Positions 28,807-38,485 are shown, numbered from the stretch's first letter. The stretch is 64,000 nt of DNA from Tianweitania populi (GCF_014652875.1 NZ_BMZQ01000001.1:248001-312000), one strand, 5' to 3'. Notes: a model not told the origin generated them from the sequence alone. Program-made: numbers and translations.

Positions 28807-29601
28807 CTATGGAAGCGTGAACGCACCGTCCACTGCCGCATCGCCGCTGCTCAGCGTGTAGGCGACGGATGCCGAGGTTGCTGCATCCTTCGGTCGGGCA
28901 AGAAGCGGAACGGCAAAACGAGCACCGCCTTTCTCGTGCTTCGGCACGCCGAACTCGAAGCCGCCATTGCTCGCCAAGAACAGCGTCAGGCGGTCCCGGG
29001 AGGGAGCGGCCGTTTCCACGATCAGCATATCGCCTTCAATGCGCGCGGCCGTGACGCCGAAGCTGGCGGATGCCTTTGCGGGCAGAGAGTCGAAGGCGGC
29101 ATTTACGCTTGCGCGGTCGAACATGTCGTCGGCGTTGTGGTGGGGGTCGAGGATCAGCTGCGCTTGAACGGGCACGCAGATGCTTTGGCACAGACCCATG
29201 AAGACATCGGCTTCCAATGTTCCCGTTGTCTTGCCCGGTGCAGCATGCAGCGTCAGCGCAAGTGCGATCGGCCATTCATAGCCCGCCCAGTGGCTCGCCC
29301 CATCGTCGAAGCGTTGCGGCACGGGAAAGCCGATCTCGGCGGTCGTGACACCGGACGCGGCGGGAAAGGTGATCTGCGGAGGCACACCGGCATCGCCGGG
29401 ATCGCGCCAATAGGTCTTCCAGCCCGGAGCGACGTCGATCTGCAGCGCTGCGCGCAGCGTGCCATCCGCAGCTGGGACCCCCGTCGTCACAAGCCTGATG
29501 CGGCCGCCTTCGGTCTCGAACCAGGCACTGGACGCGGCCTGCGCCGGCAGCGCGACAAGCAGAAGGACAAGCGCGAGCGCTGCTTTTTGGGACATCACCA
29601 T
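28807..29601 (-). CDS. Exported DsbD N-terminal domain-like protein
   Basis: A 264-aa protein with a signal peptide (LALVLLLVALPAQA) and an immunoglobulin-like domain resembling the periplasmic N-domain of DsbD/ScsB: APGWKTYWRDPGDAGVPPQITFPA and ADVFMGLCQSICVPVQAQL, with a Cys pair spaced by three residues. DsbD uses this domain to pass electrons to periplasmic disulfide proteins; here no membrane domain follows, so an oxidoreductase partner must be elsewhere or the role differs. The C-terminal third (after residue 180) has no clear mark. ATG 29601 is chosen; ATG 29595 also possible. It is divergent from yqgE. Confidence 0.78.
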   Translation of the reverse strand: MVMSQKAALALVLLLVALPAQAASSAWFETEGGRIRLVTTGVPAADGTLRAALQIDVAPGWKTYWRDPGDAGVPPQITFPAASGVTTAEIGFPVPQRFDDGASHWAGYEWPIALALTLHAAPGKTTGTLEADVFMGLCQSICVPVQAQLILDPHHNADDMFDRASVNAAFDSLPAKASASFGVTAARIEGDMLIVETAAPSRDRLTLFLASNGGFEFGVPKHEKGGARFAVPLLARPKDAATSASVAYTLSSGDAAVDGAFTLP

Positions 29602-29764
29602 GTCTTTCTTTCCCAACTTGCAAGCGCTGGCGCAATCGCCAAGTGCCTCATCTTTGTGTGAGACAGGGCGCTTACCCGAAATGGTCGGTGCCCCCGGACC
29701 TTTTTCTTAACCGGCGCGCGTGTTGCCACTTTACGGCTTTTCAAAACGCGTTACCCTTGGATTT

Positions 29765-30373
29765 ATGGAACTGTTGGGCAAGAAAAGCACCGTGGCCGAA
29801 CACGGCTACCTCGATGATCACTTCCTCCTCGCCATGCCGGCGATGAAGGATGACCGCTTTGCGCGCACCGTGATCTATATCTGCGCCCACAATGAGGACG
29901 GCGCGATGGGATTGATCATCAATCAGCCCCAGCAGATGCGCTTTCCGGACTTGCTGGTTCAGATCGGCGTCATCGAAGAACAGGATGCCATCCGCCTGCC
30001 GGACTCGGCGCGTGATCTGATCGTGCGCCATGGCGGCCCGGTGGATCGCAGCCGCGGCTTCGTGCTGCATTCGGACGATGTGACGATGGAATCCAGCACA
30101 CCGGTTGCCGAAGACATCTTTCTCACGGCGACTGTCGACATCCTGCGCGCGATTTCGGCAGGCAAGGGGCCCAAGCATACCTTGATGGCGCTTGGCTATG
30201 CCGGCTGGGGTGCGGGGCAGTTGGAAACCGAGATCATCGAGAACGGTTGGCTGACTTGCCCGGCCAATGCCGAGCTTTTGTTCGATAGCGAGATCGAGCA
30301 GAAATATGATCGTATCTTGAGCTCGATCGGCATCGACCTTGCGCATCTCAGCCACACGGCTGGGCACGCCTGA
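29765..30373 (+). CDS. YqgE/AlgH family protein
   Basis: A 202-aa DUF179 (UPF0301) protein. Family marks: [49 protein letters not shown] and [21 protein letters not shown]. The fold is known but the biochemical role is not; AlgH was once thought to regulate alginate in Pseudomonas. Start ATG 29765 matches the family; an upstream in-frame stretch is not conserved. It is followed by a small VanZ-like gene after 47 bases. Confidence 0.9.
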   Translation: MELLGKKSTVAEHGYLDDHFLLAMPAMKDDRFARTVIYICAHNEDGAMGLIINQPQQMRFPDLLVQIGVIEEQDAIRLPDSARDLIVRHGGPVDRSRGFVLHSDDVTMESSTPVAEDIFLTATVDILRAISAGKGPKHTLMALGYAGWGAGQLETEIIENGWLTCPANAELLFDSEIEQKYDRILSSIGIDLAHLSHTAGHA

Positions 30374-30420
30374 TACGTCCAAGCAAGGTCAGACCCATTT
30401 CGCGCTTTTCTGCAGCATCG

Positions 30421-30756
30421 TTGCACCGTGTGGCCGTTCCCGCGGCTTGGATCGTTTTGATCTTCATAGCGTTTTCAACGCTTTCGCCGATCGGCCTGCG
30501 CCCGCATGTCGGTGGGCCGAACTATGAGCGGCTGTTCGCTTTTGCGTTGATTGGCGGATTGTTCGGCCTGGCATACCCCAAGCATCTCCTGCGCATCGCG
30601 ATCATCGTCGTGGGCGTGGCGGTTGGGCTGGAGATCCTGCAGATGATCATCCCCGGTCGTCATGCAAGGATGTTCGATGCTGTGGTGAAAGCGTGCGGCG
30701 GGATGGCCGGGGTATTCGCTGCGGCCATCCTCAATGCGCTTCTCAGACGCTTCTAG
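30421..30756 (+). CDS. VanZ-like small membrane protein
   Basis: A 111-aa protein of about four membrane helices (3-20, 37-55, 58-78, 88-106). The segments FAFALIGGLFGLAYPKH and GLEILQMIIPGRHARMFDAVVKACGGMAG resemble the VanZ family core, where the Glu and the PGR(H/x)ARxxD motif are conserved. VanZ gives teicoplanin resistance in enterococci, but rhizobial copies have no known role. The start is a TTG at 30421, with GTG 30430 as an alternative; no good ribosome site is seen. The last four bases overlap the end of the EAL gene on the opposite strand. Confidence 0.72.
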   Translation: MHRVAVPAAWIVLIFIAFSTLSPIGLRPHVGGPNYERLFAFALIGGLFGLAYPKHLLRIAIIVVGVAVGLEILQMIIPGRHARMFDAVVKACGGMAGVFAAAILNALLRRF

Positions 30757-33650
30757 GCTTTGACCGGCTGAGCCGTGTTGGCCTGCTCGCGCAGGATTTT
30801 TTGGACGATTTCTGCCGGAATTGGCGGCCCAAACAGGAAACTTTGGGCATATTCGCAGCCCATTTCCCGTAAAAGTCGCGCATCTTCCTCGTCCGAGACC
30901 CCTTCTGCGACCACCGACAGGCCGAGATCGTGCGCCATGGCGACCATCGATTTCAACAGCACGCCACGCTTCGGGCTTTCATCGTCGAGGAAGCTCTTGT
31001 CGATTTTGATCGTGTCGAAGGGGAAGCGGGTGAGATAGGAGAGCGAGGAATAGCCGGTGCCGAAATCGTCAATCGACAGGCCGATGCCGAGCTGCTTCAG
31101 CTTGCCGAGCACATGCGCCGATTGTTCAGGGCTATCCATCACGAGCGATTCGGTGAGTTCCAGCCGGAAATGGCGTGGCTGAAGGCCGGAGCGCGCGATC
31201 ACCGAGCGCACATCGCTGACGAGGTCGCGGCGCAGCAATTGGCGGCTAGACAGGTTGACTGACACGAAGATCGGCGTGTCGCGCAGATGCTTCTGCCATT
31301 CGGCGAGATCTTCGGCCGCACGGGTCATGGATAGAAGGCCGAGCTGGACGATCAGCCCGCAGCCTTCCGCAACTGGAATGAAGTCCGATGGCGAGATCGC
31401 GCCGCGGCGGGGATGTTCCCAGCGCAGCAGGGCCTCGAAGCCGGCGAGGCTGCGGTCTTCCAGGCGGATGATCGGCTGGTAGGCAAGCGACAGCTCGTTG
31501 CGCTCGATGGCACGACGCAGATCGGCTTCCAGCGTCAGGCGATCGGTGCCGACAGAACGGAAAGCAGGGCGGAACGGCTCGATGCGGTCACCGCCGAAGC
31601 GCTTGGCCTGATGCATGGCAAGCTCGGCGTCCTTGAGCATGTCTTCAGCCGCGTTCTGTGTCGCGGACCATGAGATTAGCCCGATCGATGGCGTGAGCAC
31701 GATCTCGCGCTTGGCAAAGGTCACCGGCGCGCGCACGGCCTGGCGGATTGCTTCTGCGACGGCGGCGATGCGTGCAGGCTCCTGTTCCGACAGAAGCATG
31801 AGGGCGAACTGATCGCCGAACAAGCGCGAAAGAGCATCACTCGGCTTCAACAGGCGGTGCAAACGGCGCGCGATGGTGAGCAGGATCGTGTCGCCGGCGG
31901 CAACGCCAAGGGCATCATTGACCTCGCCGAAGCGGTCTATGTCGATCACGAACACGGTCGGGCGCACGGTCGGTTCGGTCTTGGCAACCGAGATGATCGT
32001 GTCCAGGCGGTTGATGAAGAGTTCGCGATTGGGCAGGCCGGTCAGGTTGTCATGAACTGCATCATGCAGCAGGCGCTCTTCGGCCTTTTTCTGATCCGTC
32101 ACTTCCATCAGCGTGCCGACGCAGCGAATGACCTCGCTGTCCGAGCCGATCACCGGCCGCGCCTTCAGCGAGAACCAGCGGTAGTGACCGTCGGCGCCGC
32201 GCAAGCGCAGGTCCTGCGAAACGCGGCCGCGGCGATGTTCGAGGACGACATCAAGCGTGGTGCGGAACATGTCGCGATCGTCGGAATGGAGAACCGGCAG
32301 CCAATTGCGGGCAGGGCCCTGCAAACTGGCAGGGGCAAGGCCGAGCAGCGGCGCGACGTCGGGGCGGGTGACGACCCGGTCGCGCAGAACGTCCCAATCC
32401 CACACGATGTCGCCGGAACCTATCACGGCCAGCGCCTGGCGTTCGAGATCGCTGAGCAGACCCTGATGCATGCCGGTGCCGGCCAGTGCATGCTGCATGA
32501 CGGTGAAGCCGATCAGCAGAACGATCAGCACGAGGCCACCGCCGAGGGCCGGCTGCACGACGTCGTTGTTCAGCATGCCGGTGATCGTCAGCCAGGCGCC
32601 GGCAAGCCAAGCCAGCACCATCAGCCAACTGGGTATCAGCATGATGGCGCGGTCATAACCGCGGAATGTGAGGTAGGCGATCAGCAGGAGGCCGATACCG
32701 GCGGCGGCAGCCATCGACATGCGCGCAATGCCGGACGCAATGACAGGATCGAACACGGCGACGCCGGCCAGCAGCATCAAGCCGAAGATCCAGATCACCG
32801 CGCCATACGCGAAATGGCCGTGCCAGCGGTTGAGGTTGAGATAGGTGAACAAAAACACGACAAGGGTGACGGCCAGCGCCACCTCCGTTCCCGCTCGCCA
32901 TATCTGTTCATTCCCCGGCGCGACCTCGATCAAGCGATTGAGGAAGCCGAAATCGACGCTGACATAGGTAAGCACCGCCCAGGCAAGGGCGGAAGTGGCG
33001 GGGAACATGGAGGTTCCCTTGACCACGAACAGGATGGTCAGAAACAGCGCCAGCAGACCGGCGATGCCGATGACGATGCCGCGATAGAGCGTGAAGGAAT
33101 TGACCTGGTCCTTGTAGGCCTCGGTTTCCCAAAGGTAGAGCTGCGGCATTCGCGGCGAGGCCATTTCGGTGACGAAGGTCACGACCGTATTCGGGTTCAG
33201 CGTGACGAGGAACACGTCGGCATCTTCGCTGGCCTGACGGTCGAGCGCGAAGCCTTCGCTGGGGGTGATGGCCGAAATGCGGGTCGAGCCGAGATCCGGC
33301 CAGAGGATACCGGATCCGACAAGTCGGTAATGCGGCGCGACTATCAGGCGGTCGAGCTGCTGGTCGGTCGTGTTAGCAAGCGCAAACACGGCCCAGTCGC
33401 CCGCCGAACCCTGGTTCATCGCCTCGACTTCGATGCGTCGCACGATCCCGTCGGGACCGGGCGCCGTGGAGACCTGGAACGTGCTGCCCTGATTGCGGTG
33501 GATCTCAACCGCGCCGGTCAGATTGAGCGCAACATCATCGCGGGTAATCTTGATCGGTTCGACGGCCGATGCAGGCATGGCCGCCATGACAAGGGCGACC
33601 AAGGCGAGAACGGCCAGAATCGAGTTTTGAATGAAGCGCGGCAAACTCAC
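30753..33650 (-). CDS. Membrane sensor with PAS, degenerate GGDEF and EAL domains
   Basis: A 965-aa signalling protein: signal peptide (1-29), periplasmic beta domain (about 30-180) with 7TMR-DISM-like layout, seven or so membrane helices (187-395), PAS domain (400-520, ending EVTDQKKAEERL), GGDEF domain (530-690) and EAL domain (700-955). The GGDEF signature is changed to FGDQF (611-615), so diguanylate cyclase activity is unlikely. The EAL domain keeps its catalytic residues: E739 in FEALLRW, N799, E831, D861-D862 in DDFGTGYSSL, K882, E916 and Q936. It should therefore hydrolyse cyclic-di-GMP in response to a periplasmic or membrane signal. Alone in its direction with a GNAT gene upstream. 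Confidence 0.92.
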   Translation of the reverse strand: MSLPRFIQNSILAVLALVALVMAAMPASAVEPIKITRDDVALNLTGAVEIHRNQGSTFQVSTAPGPDGIVRRIEVEAMNQGSAGDWAVFALANTTDQQLDRLIVAPHYRLVGSGILWPDLGSTRISAITPSEGFALDRQASEDADVFLVTLNPNTVVTFVTEMASPRMPQLYLWETEAYKDQVNSFTLYRGIVIGIAGLLALFLTILFVVKGTSMFPATSALAWAVLTYVSVDFGFLNRLIEVAPGNEQIWRAGTEVALAVTLVVFLFTYLNLNRWHGHFAYGAVIWIFGLMLLAGVAVFDPVIASGIARMSMAAAAGIGLLLIAYLTFRGYDRAIMLIPSWLMVLAWLAGAWLTITGMLNNDVVQPALGGGLVLIVLLIGFTVMQHALAGTGMHQGLLSDLERQALAVIGSGDIVWDWDVLRDRVVTRPDVAPLLGLAPASLQGPARNWLPVLHSDDRDMFRTTLDVVLEHRRGRVSQDLRLRGADGHYRWFSLKARPVIGSDSEVIRCVGTLMEVTDQKKAEERLLHDAVHDNLTGLPNRELFINRLDTIISVAKTEPTVRPTVFVIDIDRFGEVNDALGVAAGDTILLTIARRLHRLLKPSDALSRLFGDQFALMLLSEQEPARIAAVAEAIRQAVRAPVTFAKREIVLTPSIGLISWSATQNAAEDMLKDAELAMHQAKRFGGDRIEPFRPAFRSVGTDRLTLEADLRRAIERNELSLAYQPIIRLEDRSLAGFEALLRWEHPRRGAISPSDFIPVAEGCGLIVQLGLLSMTRAAEDLAEWQKHLRDTPIFVSVNLSSRQLLRRDLVSDVRSVIARSGLQPRHFRLELTESLVMDSPEQSAHVLGKLKQLGIGLSIDDFGTGYSSLSYLTRFPFDTIKIDKSFLDDESPKRGVLLKSMVAMAHDLGLSVVAEGVSDEEDARLLREMGCEYAQSFLFGPPIPAEIVQKILREQANTAQPVKA

Positions 33651-33674
33651 CCCGTCGACTTGGAAGTTACCCGG

Positions 33675-34256
33675 TTAACTGCGCGCGTCGTCGCAGACCA
33701 GGCCGTAAAGAAGATGGTCCTGCCATGCGCCGTTGATGCGCAGGTAAGATCGCGCAAGTCCCTCACGCGTGAATCCGGCTTTTTCAAGCACACGCACCGA
33801 GCGCGCGTTGGAAGGGATACAAGCGGCCTCGATCCGGTGCAACCGCAGCTCGCGGAATGCGAAGGGGATAACCAGATTCAGCGCGTCCAGCATGTAGCCG
33901 CGCCCGGAATAGTTTTCGCCCATCCAATAGCCGATCTGGCATGTCTGCGCGACGCCGCGCCGGATATTGCCCATGGTGATGCCGCCCGTCACGCGGTTTT
34001 CCGCATTGTCGATCACGAGAAAACCAATGCCGCTGCCCGTCTTGAACTCCGTACGGTTGCGTTCGAGCCGATAACGCCAGCCCGAGCGCTCAAGCTCATC
34101 GACGGACCAGAGCGGCTCCCAAGGCTCCAGAAAGGAGCGGCTCGCTTGCCGCAGGGCCGCCCATTGCTCGTAATCACGTCCGACCGGCAGCCGTAACGTG
34201 ATCCGTTCGCCCTTCAGCACCGGAGTGGCTTTTTGGGCGAAGGGCAAAGCGAGCAT
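33675..34256 (-). CDS. GNAT N-acetyltransferase, RimJ/RimL type
   Basis: A 193-aa acetyl-CoA-dependent acetyltransferase. The order is typical of ribosomal-protein N-acetyltransferases: LKGERITLRLPVGRDYEQW at the start, GFLVIDNAENRVTGGITMGNI, then the acetyl-CoA loop GYWMGENYSGRGYMLDAL and the end SVRVLEKAGFTREGLARSYLRINGAWQDHLLYGL. Rhizobial copies beside M16 peptidase genes are common. The substrate could be a ribosomal protein N-terminus or a small amine; not decided. It lies 13 bases downstream of the M16 peptidase gene, so the two are probably co-transcribed. Confidence 0.9.
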   Translation of the reverse strand: MLALPFAQKATPVLKGERITLRLPVGRDYEQWAALRQASRSFLEPWEPLWSVDELERSGWRYRLERNRTEFKTGSGIGFLVIDNAENRVTGGITMGNIRRGVAQTCQIGYWMGENYSGRGYMLDALNLVIPFAFRELRLHRIEAACIPSNARSVRVLEKAGFTREGLARSYLRINGAWQDHLLYGLVCDDARS

Positions 34257-34269
34257 GGGTGCCGGTGTC

Positions 34270-35562
34270 TCAGCCGATGGCGAGTTTGCGCGGTGTCGAA
34301 GCGCTGCCGAGTTTCCTCGAGATCGCGTCGTAGGAGATCAACGGCTCCACCGGACCCACGGCGGTTACTGTTGGCGTGCTCGAGAACATGCGGTGCGACA
34401 GGTCGGTCAAGCGCTCGATCGTCAAGGCGGATAAACGCTCGACCAGCTCTTCGGTCGGGATCGGCCGGCCGTAAAGAAGCAACTGCCGCGCAATCTGCGA
34501 CGCACGGCTGGCCGCACTCTCGCGCGACATCAGGAGGCCTGCGCGATATTGCGCGCGGGCACGGTCGAGCTCTTCCTGCTGGATCTGCTCGCCGGCCTTC
34601 TGCAACTCGCCGACGATCACCGGCATCAGTTCGCCAAGGTCGCTTTTGCCGGTTGCGGCGTGAACGCCGAAAATGCCGGTATCCGAAAAGCCCCAGTGAA
34701 AGGCATAAACGGAATAGCAAAGGCCGCGCTTTTCACGCACTTCCTGGAACAAGCGCGAAGACATGCCTCCGCCCAGCATCATCGACAGAACCTGCGAGGC
34801 GTAGAAGTCGCGCGCATGATAGGCGCGGCCCTCGAAACCGAGGATCACCTGCGCATCCATGAGATCGCGATGCTCGCGGAAGTCGCCGCCGACATAGGTC
34901 GCCTGGTCGAGCGTCTGGGTTTCGGCATGCGGGCGGAAGTGGCCGAGCCGCTTTTCGACTTCGCGCACGAAATCCTCATGCTTGAGATTACCGGCAGCGA
35001 CCACGACCATGGAGTCGCCGGCATATTGGCGATCCATGAAGCCGCGCAGCTGCTGCGGCGTGAAGGACTGCACGGTTTCCGGCGTGCCGAGGATCGAGCG
35101 GCCGACGCGCTGGCCCTTGAAGGCCGTTTCGGTGAAGTGGTCGAAAACGATATCGTCGGGCGTGTCGAAGGCCGCGCCAATTTCCTGCAGGATGACGTTC
35201 TGCTCACGTTCGAGTTCATGCGCATCGAACTTCGAATCGCTCAGAATGTCGGCAAGAATGTCGATCGCGAGCGGCACGTCGGTATCGAGTACCCGCGCGT
35301 AAAAGGACGTGGTTTCGACGCTGGTCGCGGCGTTGATCTCGCCGCCGACATCCTCGATCTGCGAGGCGATCTGCCAGGCAGAGCGCTGGCTGGTGCCCTT
35401 GAAAGCCATGTGTTCGAGCAGATGAGCGATGCCGTGCTCTTCTTCGTGCTCGTGACGAGAACCCGATTTCACCCACACTCCGAGTGCAACAGACTCGATG
35501 TGAGGAATCGTTTCGGTGGCGACTGTCAAACCATTGGACAGCCGGCTGACCTCAACATTCAT
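34270..35562 (-). CDS. M16 family zinc peptidase (processing-peptidase-like)
   Basis: A 430-aa pitrilysin-type metalloprotease. The inverted zinc motif HxxEH is H47-L-L-E50-H51 in HGIAHLLEHMAFKGT; the distal Glu lies in the following ETTSFYARV/AHELEREQNVILQEI region. The length and the Gly-rich GGGMSSRLFQEVREKRGLCYSV are close to bacterial relatives of the mitochondrial processing peptidase beta subunit. It probably degrades or processes peptides; no export signal is seen. It sits 26 bases downstream of thrC and 13 bases before the GNAT gene, an order (thrC-M16-GNAT) common in Rhizobiales. Confidence 0.94.
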   Translation of the reverse strand: MNVEVSRLSNGLTVATETIPHIESVALGVWVKSGSRHEHEEEHGIAHLLEHMAFKGTSQRSAWQIASQIEDVGGEINAATSVETTSFYARVLDTDVPLAIDILADILSDSKFDAHELEREQNVILQEIGAAFDTPDDIVFDHFTETAFKGQRVGRSILGTPETVQSFTPQQLRGFMDRQYAGDSMVVVAAGNLKHEDFVREVEKRLGHFRPHAETQTLDQATYVGGDFREHRDLMDAQVILGFEGRAYHARDFYASQVLSMMLGGGMSSRLFQEVREKRGLCYSVYAFHWGFSDTGIFGVHAATGKSDLGELMPVIVGELQKAGEQIQQEELDRARAQYRAGLLMSRESAASRASQIARQLLLYGRPIPTEELVERLSALTIERLTDLSHRMFSSTPTVTAVGPVEPLISYDAISRKLGSASTPRKLAIG

Positions 35563-35588
35563 AGAGACTCAATCCCATTATCTGCCCA

Positions 35589-36983
35589 TTATCGGGCTGC
35601 CCGCGAATGGCGGGTGATATAATCTTTCACCATTTTTACGTCCGAGGAAAGGGTCGTGAAGCGCTCTTGTCGGTCCATCAGATCGCCGAGCCAAACCGGA
35701 AGTTCCGGACGGCGGCCACTGGCGGCCTGCACGGCGTCCGGGAATTTCGCGGGATGAGCGGTGGCAAGCACCACCATAGGCGCCTCGCACGTCGTTTCGC
35801 TGGCGACCTTGACGGCGGTCGCGGTATGCGGATCGAGCAGGTAGCCGGTTGAGGCCAGCACCTCTTCGATGGTGCGGTCGGTTTCCGCCATGGAAGCGCG
35901 ACCGGCCGAGAACTCGGCGCGGATGGCTTCCAGCGTAGCCGGTGCAATGGTGAAGGAGCCGGACTGCTTCAACCCGTTCATATAGCCCGTAACTTCCGCC
36001 GGGTTGCGGTTCGAGGCCTCGAACAAGAGGCGCTCGAAGTTCGAGGAAATCTGGATGTCCATCGAGGGCGAGGTCGTGGCTGTCACGCCGCGCATCTCGT
36101 AAGCGCCCGATGACAAAGCACGGGCCAGAATGTCGTTGTCGTTAGTGGCGATTGCCAGATGCTCGATCGGCAGACCCATGCGCTTGGCGGCGTAGCCTGC
36201 GAAGATGTCGCCGAAATTGCCGGTCGGCACTGTGAAGGACACGGCCCGATCCGGTGCGCCGAGCGACAAAGCGGATGAGAAATAGTACACGATCTGGGCC
36301 ATGACGCGGGCCCAGTTGATGGAGTTCACGCCCGACAAAGCCACGCCGTCACGGAAGGCGTGGTCGTTGAACAGGTCCTTCACGATGGTCTGGCAATCGT
36401 CGAAATTACCGCCGAGCGCCAGCGCATGAACGTTGGAAGCCGTGGACGACGTCATTTGCCGCTGCTGCACCGGCGACACGCGGCCATCCGGGAACAGGAT
36501 GAAGATGTCGGTACGGTCGCGGCCGGCAAAGGCTTCGATGGCCGCGCCGCCCGTGTCGCCCGAAGTCGCGCCGATGATCGTGGCGCGCTCGCCGCGCTCG
36601 GCCAGAACGTGATCCATCAGGCGCGCGAGCAACTGCATGGCAACGTCCTTGAAGGCGAGCGTCGGGCCGTGGAACAGTTCCAGCACGAAGCGGTCATGAT
36701 CAAGCTGCACCAGCGGGCACACGGCCGGGTGGCGGAAGGTGGCGTAGGCTTCATGCACGATCTGCGAAAAGGTTTCGGCCTCGATCTCGCCTTCTACGAA
36801 AGGTGTCAGCACCCGAACGGCGAGGTCGGGGTAAGACAGGCCGCGCATGGCCTTGATCTCGGCTGCGGAGAATTGCGGCCAGGTTTCGGGCAGATAAAGG
36901 CCGCCATCGCGGGCAAGGCCGGCGAGCAAAGCATCACGAAATCCGAGACGAGGTGCGTTGCCGCGGGTGCTGATGAAGTTCAT
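35589..36983 (-). CDS. thrC: Threonine synthase
   Basis: The last step of threonine synthesis: it converts O-phosphohomoserine to threonine with PLP. The 464-aa length fits the class with an N-terminal extension. The PLP lysine is K112 in FHGPTLAFKDVAMQLL; GATSGDTGGAAIEAF binds the phosphate; the dominant TVPTGNFGDIFAGYAAKRMGLP is the cofactor loop. ATG 36983 starts the family N-terminus MNFISTRGNAPRLGF; the open frame upstream is not similar to anything. It heads the thrC-M16-GNAT run. The previous enzyme, homoserine kinase, is at 26.7 kb. Confidence 0.96.
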   Translation of the reverse strand: MNFISTRGNAPRLGFRDALLAGLARDGGLYLPETWPQFSAAEIKAMRGLSYPDLAVRVLTPFVEGEIEAETFSQIVHEAYATFRHPAVCPLVQLDHDRFVLELFHGPTLAFKDVAMQLLARLMDHVLAERGERATIIGATSGDTGGAAIEAFAGRDRTDIFILFPDGRVSPVQQRQMTSSTASNVHALALGGNFDDCQTIVKDLFNDHAFRDGVALSGVNSINWARVMAQIVYYFSSALSLGAPDRAVSFTVPTGNFGDIFAGYAAKRMGLPIEHLAIATNDNDILARALSSGAYEMRGVTATTSPSMDIQISSNFERLLFEASNRNPAEVTGYMNGLKQSGSFTIAPATLEAIRAEFSAGRASMAETDRTIEEVLASTGYLLDPHTATAVKVASETTCEAPMVVLATAHPAKFPDAVQAASGRRPELPVWLGDLMDRQERFTTLSSDVKMVKDYITRHSRAAR

Positions 36984-37106
36984 GACGGGGTGTCCGTGGC
37001 TCTGGAACTGTCGCATGCTGTGGAACGCGACAGCCAGGATTGCGTCAGGCCGTCGCATTTCAGTCGCGGGCTGTGTATAGGACGGCAGTTCGGTTTGAAA
37101 GCTTGG

Positions 37107-37664
37107 ATGGGGGTTCCGTTGAAGACTGGTGGACTTTTCGCCCGCTCGCTCGTGATGGGCTTGGCCTTGATCGCCGCGAGCTGTCAGTCGAGCGACAATC
37201 CGACCCGCGATGTTCCGGATATGGCCAAGCCGCCGGTTGTGCGTGAGTCGGAACTGCGCGCTTATTGCCCGGGCGTTTCCTTGCGCGAAGGCACGTCCTA
37301 CTTCTCCACCTATGCCAAGGGTGGCGACGGTGATGCGACCAAGGTGATCTATCAAGCGTCCTTGTCCGACACGACGCGCGCCTGCACCTATGAAGGCGAC
37401 AATGTGACGATCAAGGTTGCGGCCGCCGGCAAGGTCGTGCCGGGGCCGGCAGTGCGGCCGGGTACGATCACCATGCCGATCCGCGTGGCGGTCGTGCGCG
37501 GCTCCGAGGTGCTCTACTCCAAGCTGCACCAGCAGCAGGTGCCGGTGAGCGACACGACGGCGGCAACGCAGTTCATGTTCACCGATGCCGACATCACGAT
37601 CCCGATGCCGCCGCAGCGCAACGTCTCGATCTTTATCGGCTTCGACGAAGGCGCGAAGAAGTAA
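37107..37664 (+). CDS. Putative lipoprotein of unknown function, 185 aa
   Basis: The N-terminus has a hydrophobic run (FARSLVMGLALIAAS) ending in AASC, a weak lipobox, so the mature protein probably starts at a lipidated Cys. The body contains ELRAYCPGVSLREGTSYF, RACTYEGDNVTIKVAAAGKVVPGPA and VAVVRGSEVLYSKLHQQQV, a beta-rich pattern found in conserved exported proteins of Rhizobiales with no known role. The ATG at 37107 and a TTG at 37119 are both possible starts. It is divergent from thrC and converges with a HAD phosphatase gene 4 bases away. Confidence 0.75.
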   Translation: MGVPLKTGGLFARSLVMGLALIAASCQSSDNPTRDVPDMAKPPVVRESELRAYCPGVSLREGTSYFSTYAKGGDGDATKVIYQASLSDTTRACTYEGDNVTIKVAAAGKVVPGPAVRPGTITMPIRVAVVRGSEVLYSKLHQQQVPVSDTTAATQFMFTDADITIPMPPQRNVSIFIGFDEGAKK

Positions 37665-37668
37665 GAGC

Positions 37669-38358
37669 CTAGGCGTTCTCCGACCATTCGGAGAGCGCCG
37701 CCAGCACGGTCGGGAAATCGACCCAGCGCCGGATGACCGTTTCGGCACCGGCTTCGGTCAGCTGATCGGCATGGCCGGGATAGCTGTGCGAGGCGCCGGT
37801 GTAACCGATCACGCGCATGCCAGCGGCCACCGCTCCCGTGACGCCATGCACGGAGTCCTCGATCACGAAGGTGGCTGCGGGATTGGCACCCTCCTTCTGG
37901 GCAGCATGCAGGAAAATGTCCGGCGCCGGCTTGTGGCGGATGCCGGGATTGTTGCGCGCCGAATAGATGTGACCCTCGAAGAAGGGCTTGAGCCGCACCT
38001 TATCCAGCATCATCTCAAGGCGGGGCAGCGTGGAGTTCGAGCAGATGCAGCGCTTGGTTCTGACCGACGCAACGGCTTCGTGGGCGCCTTCCAGAGCACG
38101 CACTTCGGCCTTGAGACGCTGATCCAGCTGTTTTTCGGCCTCGTCGATCATCCGCGCCTGGAACGGGATCTGGCTTTCACCTTCGAGACGCAGAAGAATG
38201 TCCTTGAAGGTGAGGCCGGCATAGCGCTCGGCGAACTCTTCCGCCTCGATCGGAAAGCCCGCTGCCGTCAGGATGCCTGCATCCACACGCGCGGCGATGA
38301 TCTCGCTGTCCACCAGGACGCCATCGCAGTCGAAGATCACGAGATCGGGTTGCGGCAT
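37669..38358 (-). CDS. HAD family hydrolase, beta-phosphoglucomutase-like
   Basis: A 229-aa HAD phosphatase. The nucleophile is in LVIFDCDGVLVDSE (DxD), the Ser/Thr of motif II in CICSNSTLPRL, the Lys in GIRHKPAPDIFLHAA, and the acidic motif in TFVIEDSVHGVTGAVAAGM. A helical cap follows motif I (class I cap). The family includes 2-phosphoglycolate, sugar-phosphate and nucleotide phosphatases; it cannot be narrowed. ATG 38358 begins the family N-terminus MPQPDLVIFD. It is divergent from ccrM, with about 160 bases between. Confidence 0.9.
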   Translation of the reverse strand: MPQPDLVIFDCDGVLVDSEIIAARVDAGILTAAGFPIEAEEFAERYAGLTFKDILLRLEGESQIPFQARMIDEAEKQLDQRLKAEVRALEGAHEAVASVRTKRCICSNSTLPRLEMMLDKVRLKPFFEGHIYSARNNPGIRHKPAPDIFLHAAQKEGANPAATFVIEDSVHGVTGAVAAGMRVIGYTGASHSYPGHADQLTEAGAETVIRRWVDFPTVLAALSEWSENA

Positions 38359-38465
38359 AGGAACCTCCAGGACAATCGGACACGGTCGGGAAGGGGCGGG
38401 GTCTATCGCAAGGGGCACGCAGACGCAAATAGCGCGATAGGTTCATCAAATTTTTACGCCGTTCG

Positions 38466-38473
38466 GTAACCAT
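38466..38473 (+). promoter_or_regulatory. Possible CtrA half-site upstream of ccrM
   Basis: GTAACCAT differs at one base from the CtrA half-site TTAACCAT and lies 46 bases before the ccrM start. CtrA activates ccrM in Caulobacter, so the position makes sense, but one half-site with a mismatch is weak evidence. Confidence 0.3.
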
Positions 38474-38485
38474 AACGGTCAGTAA

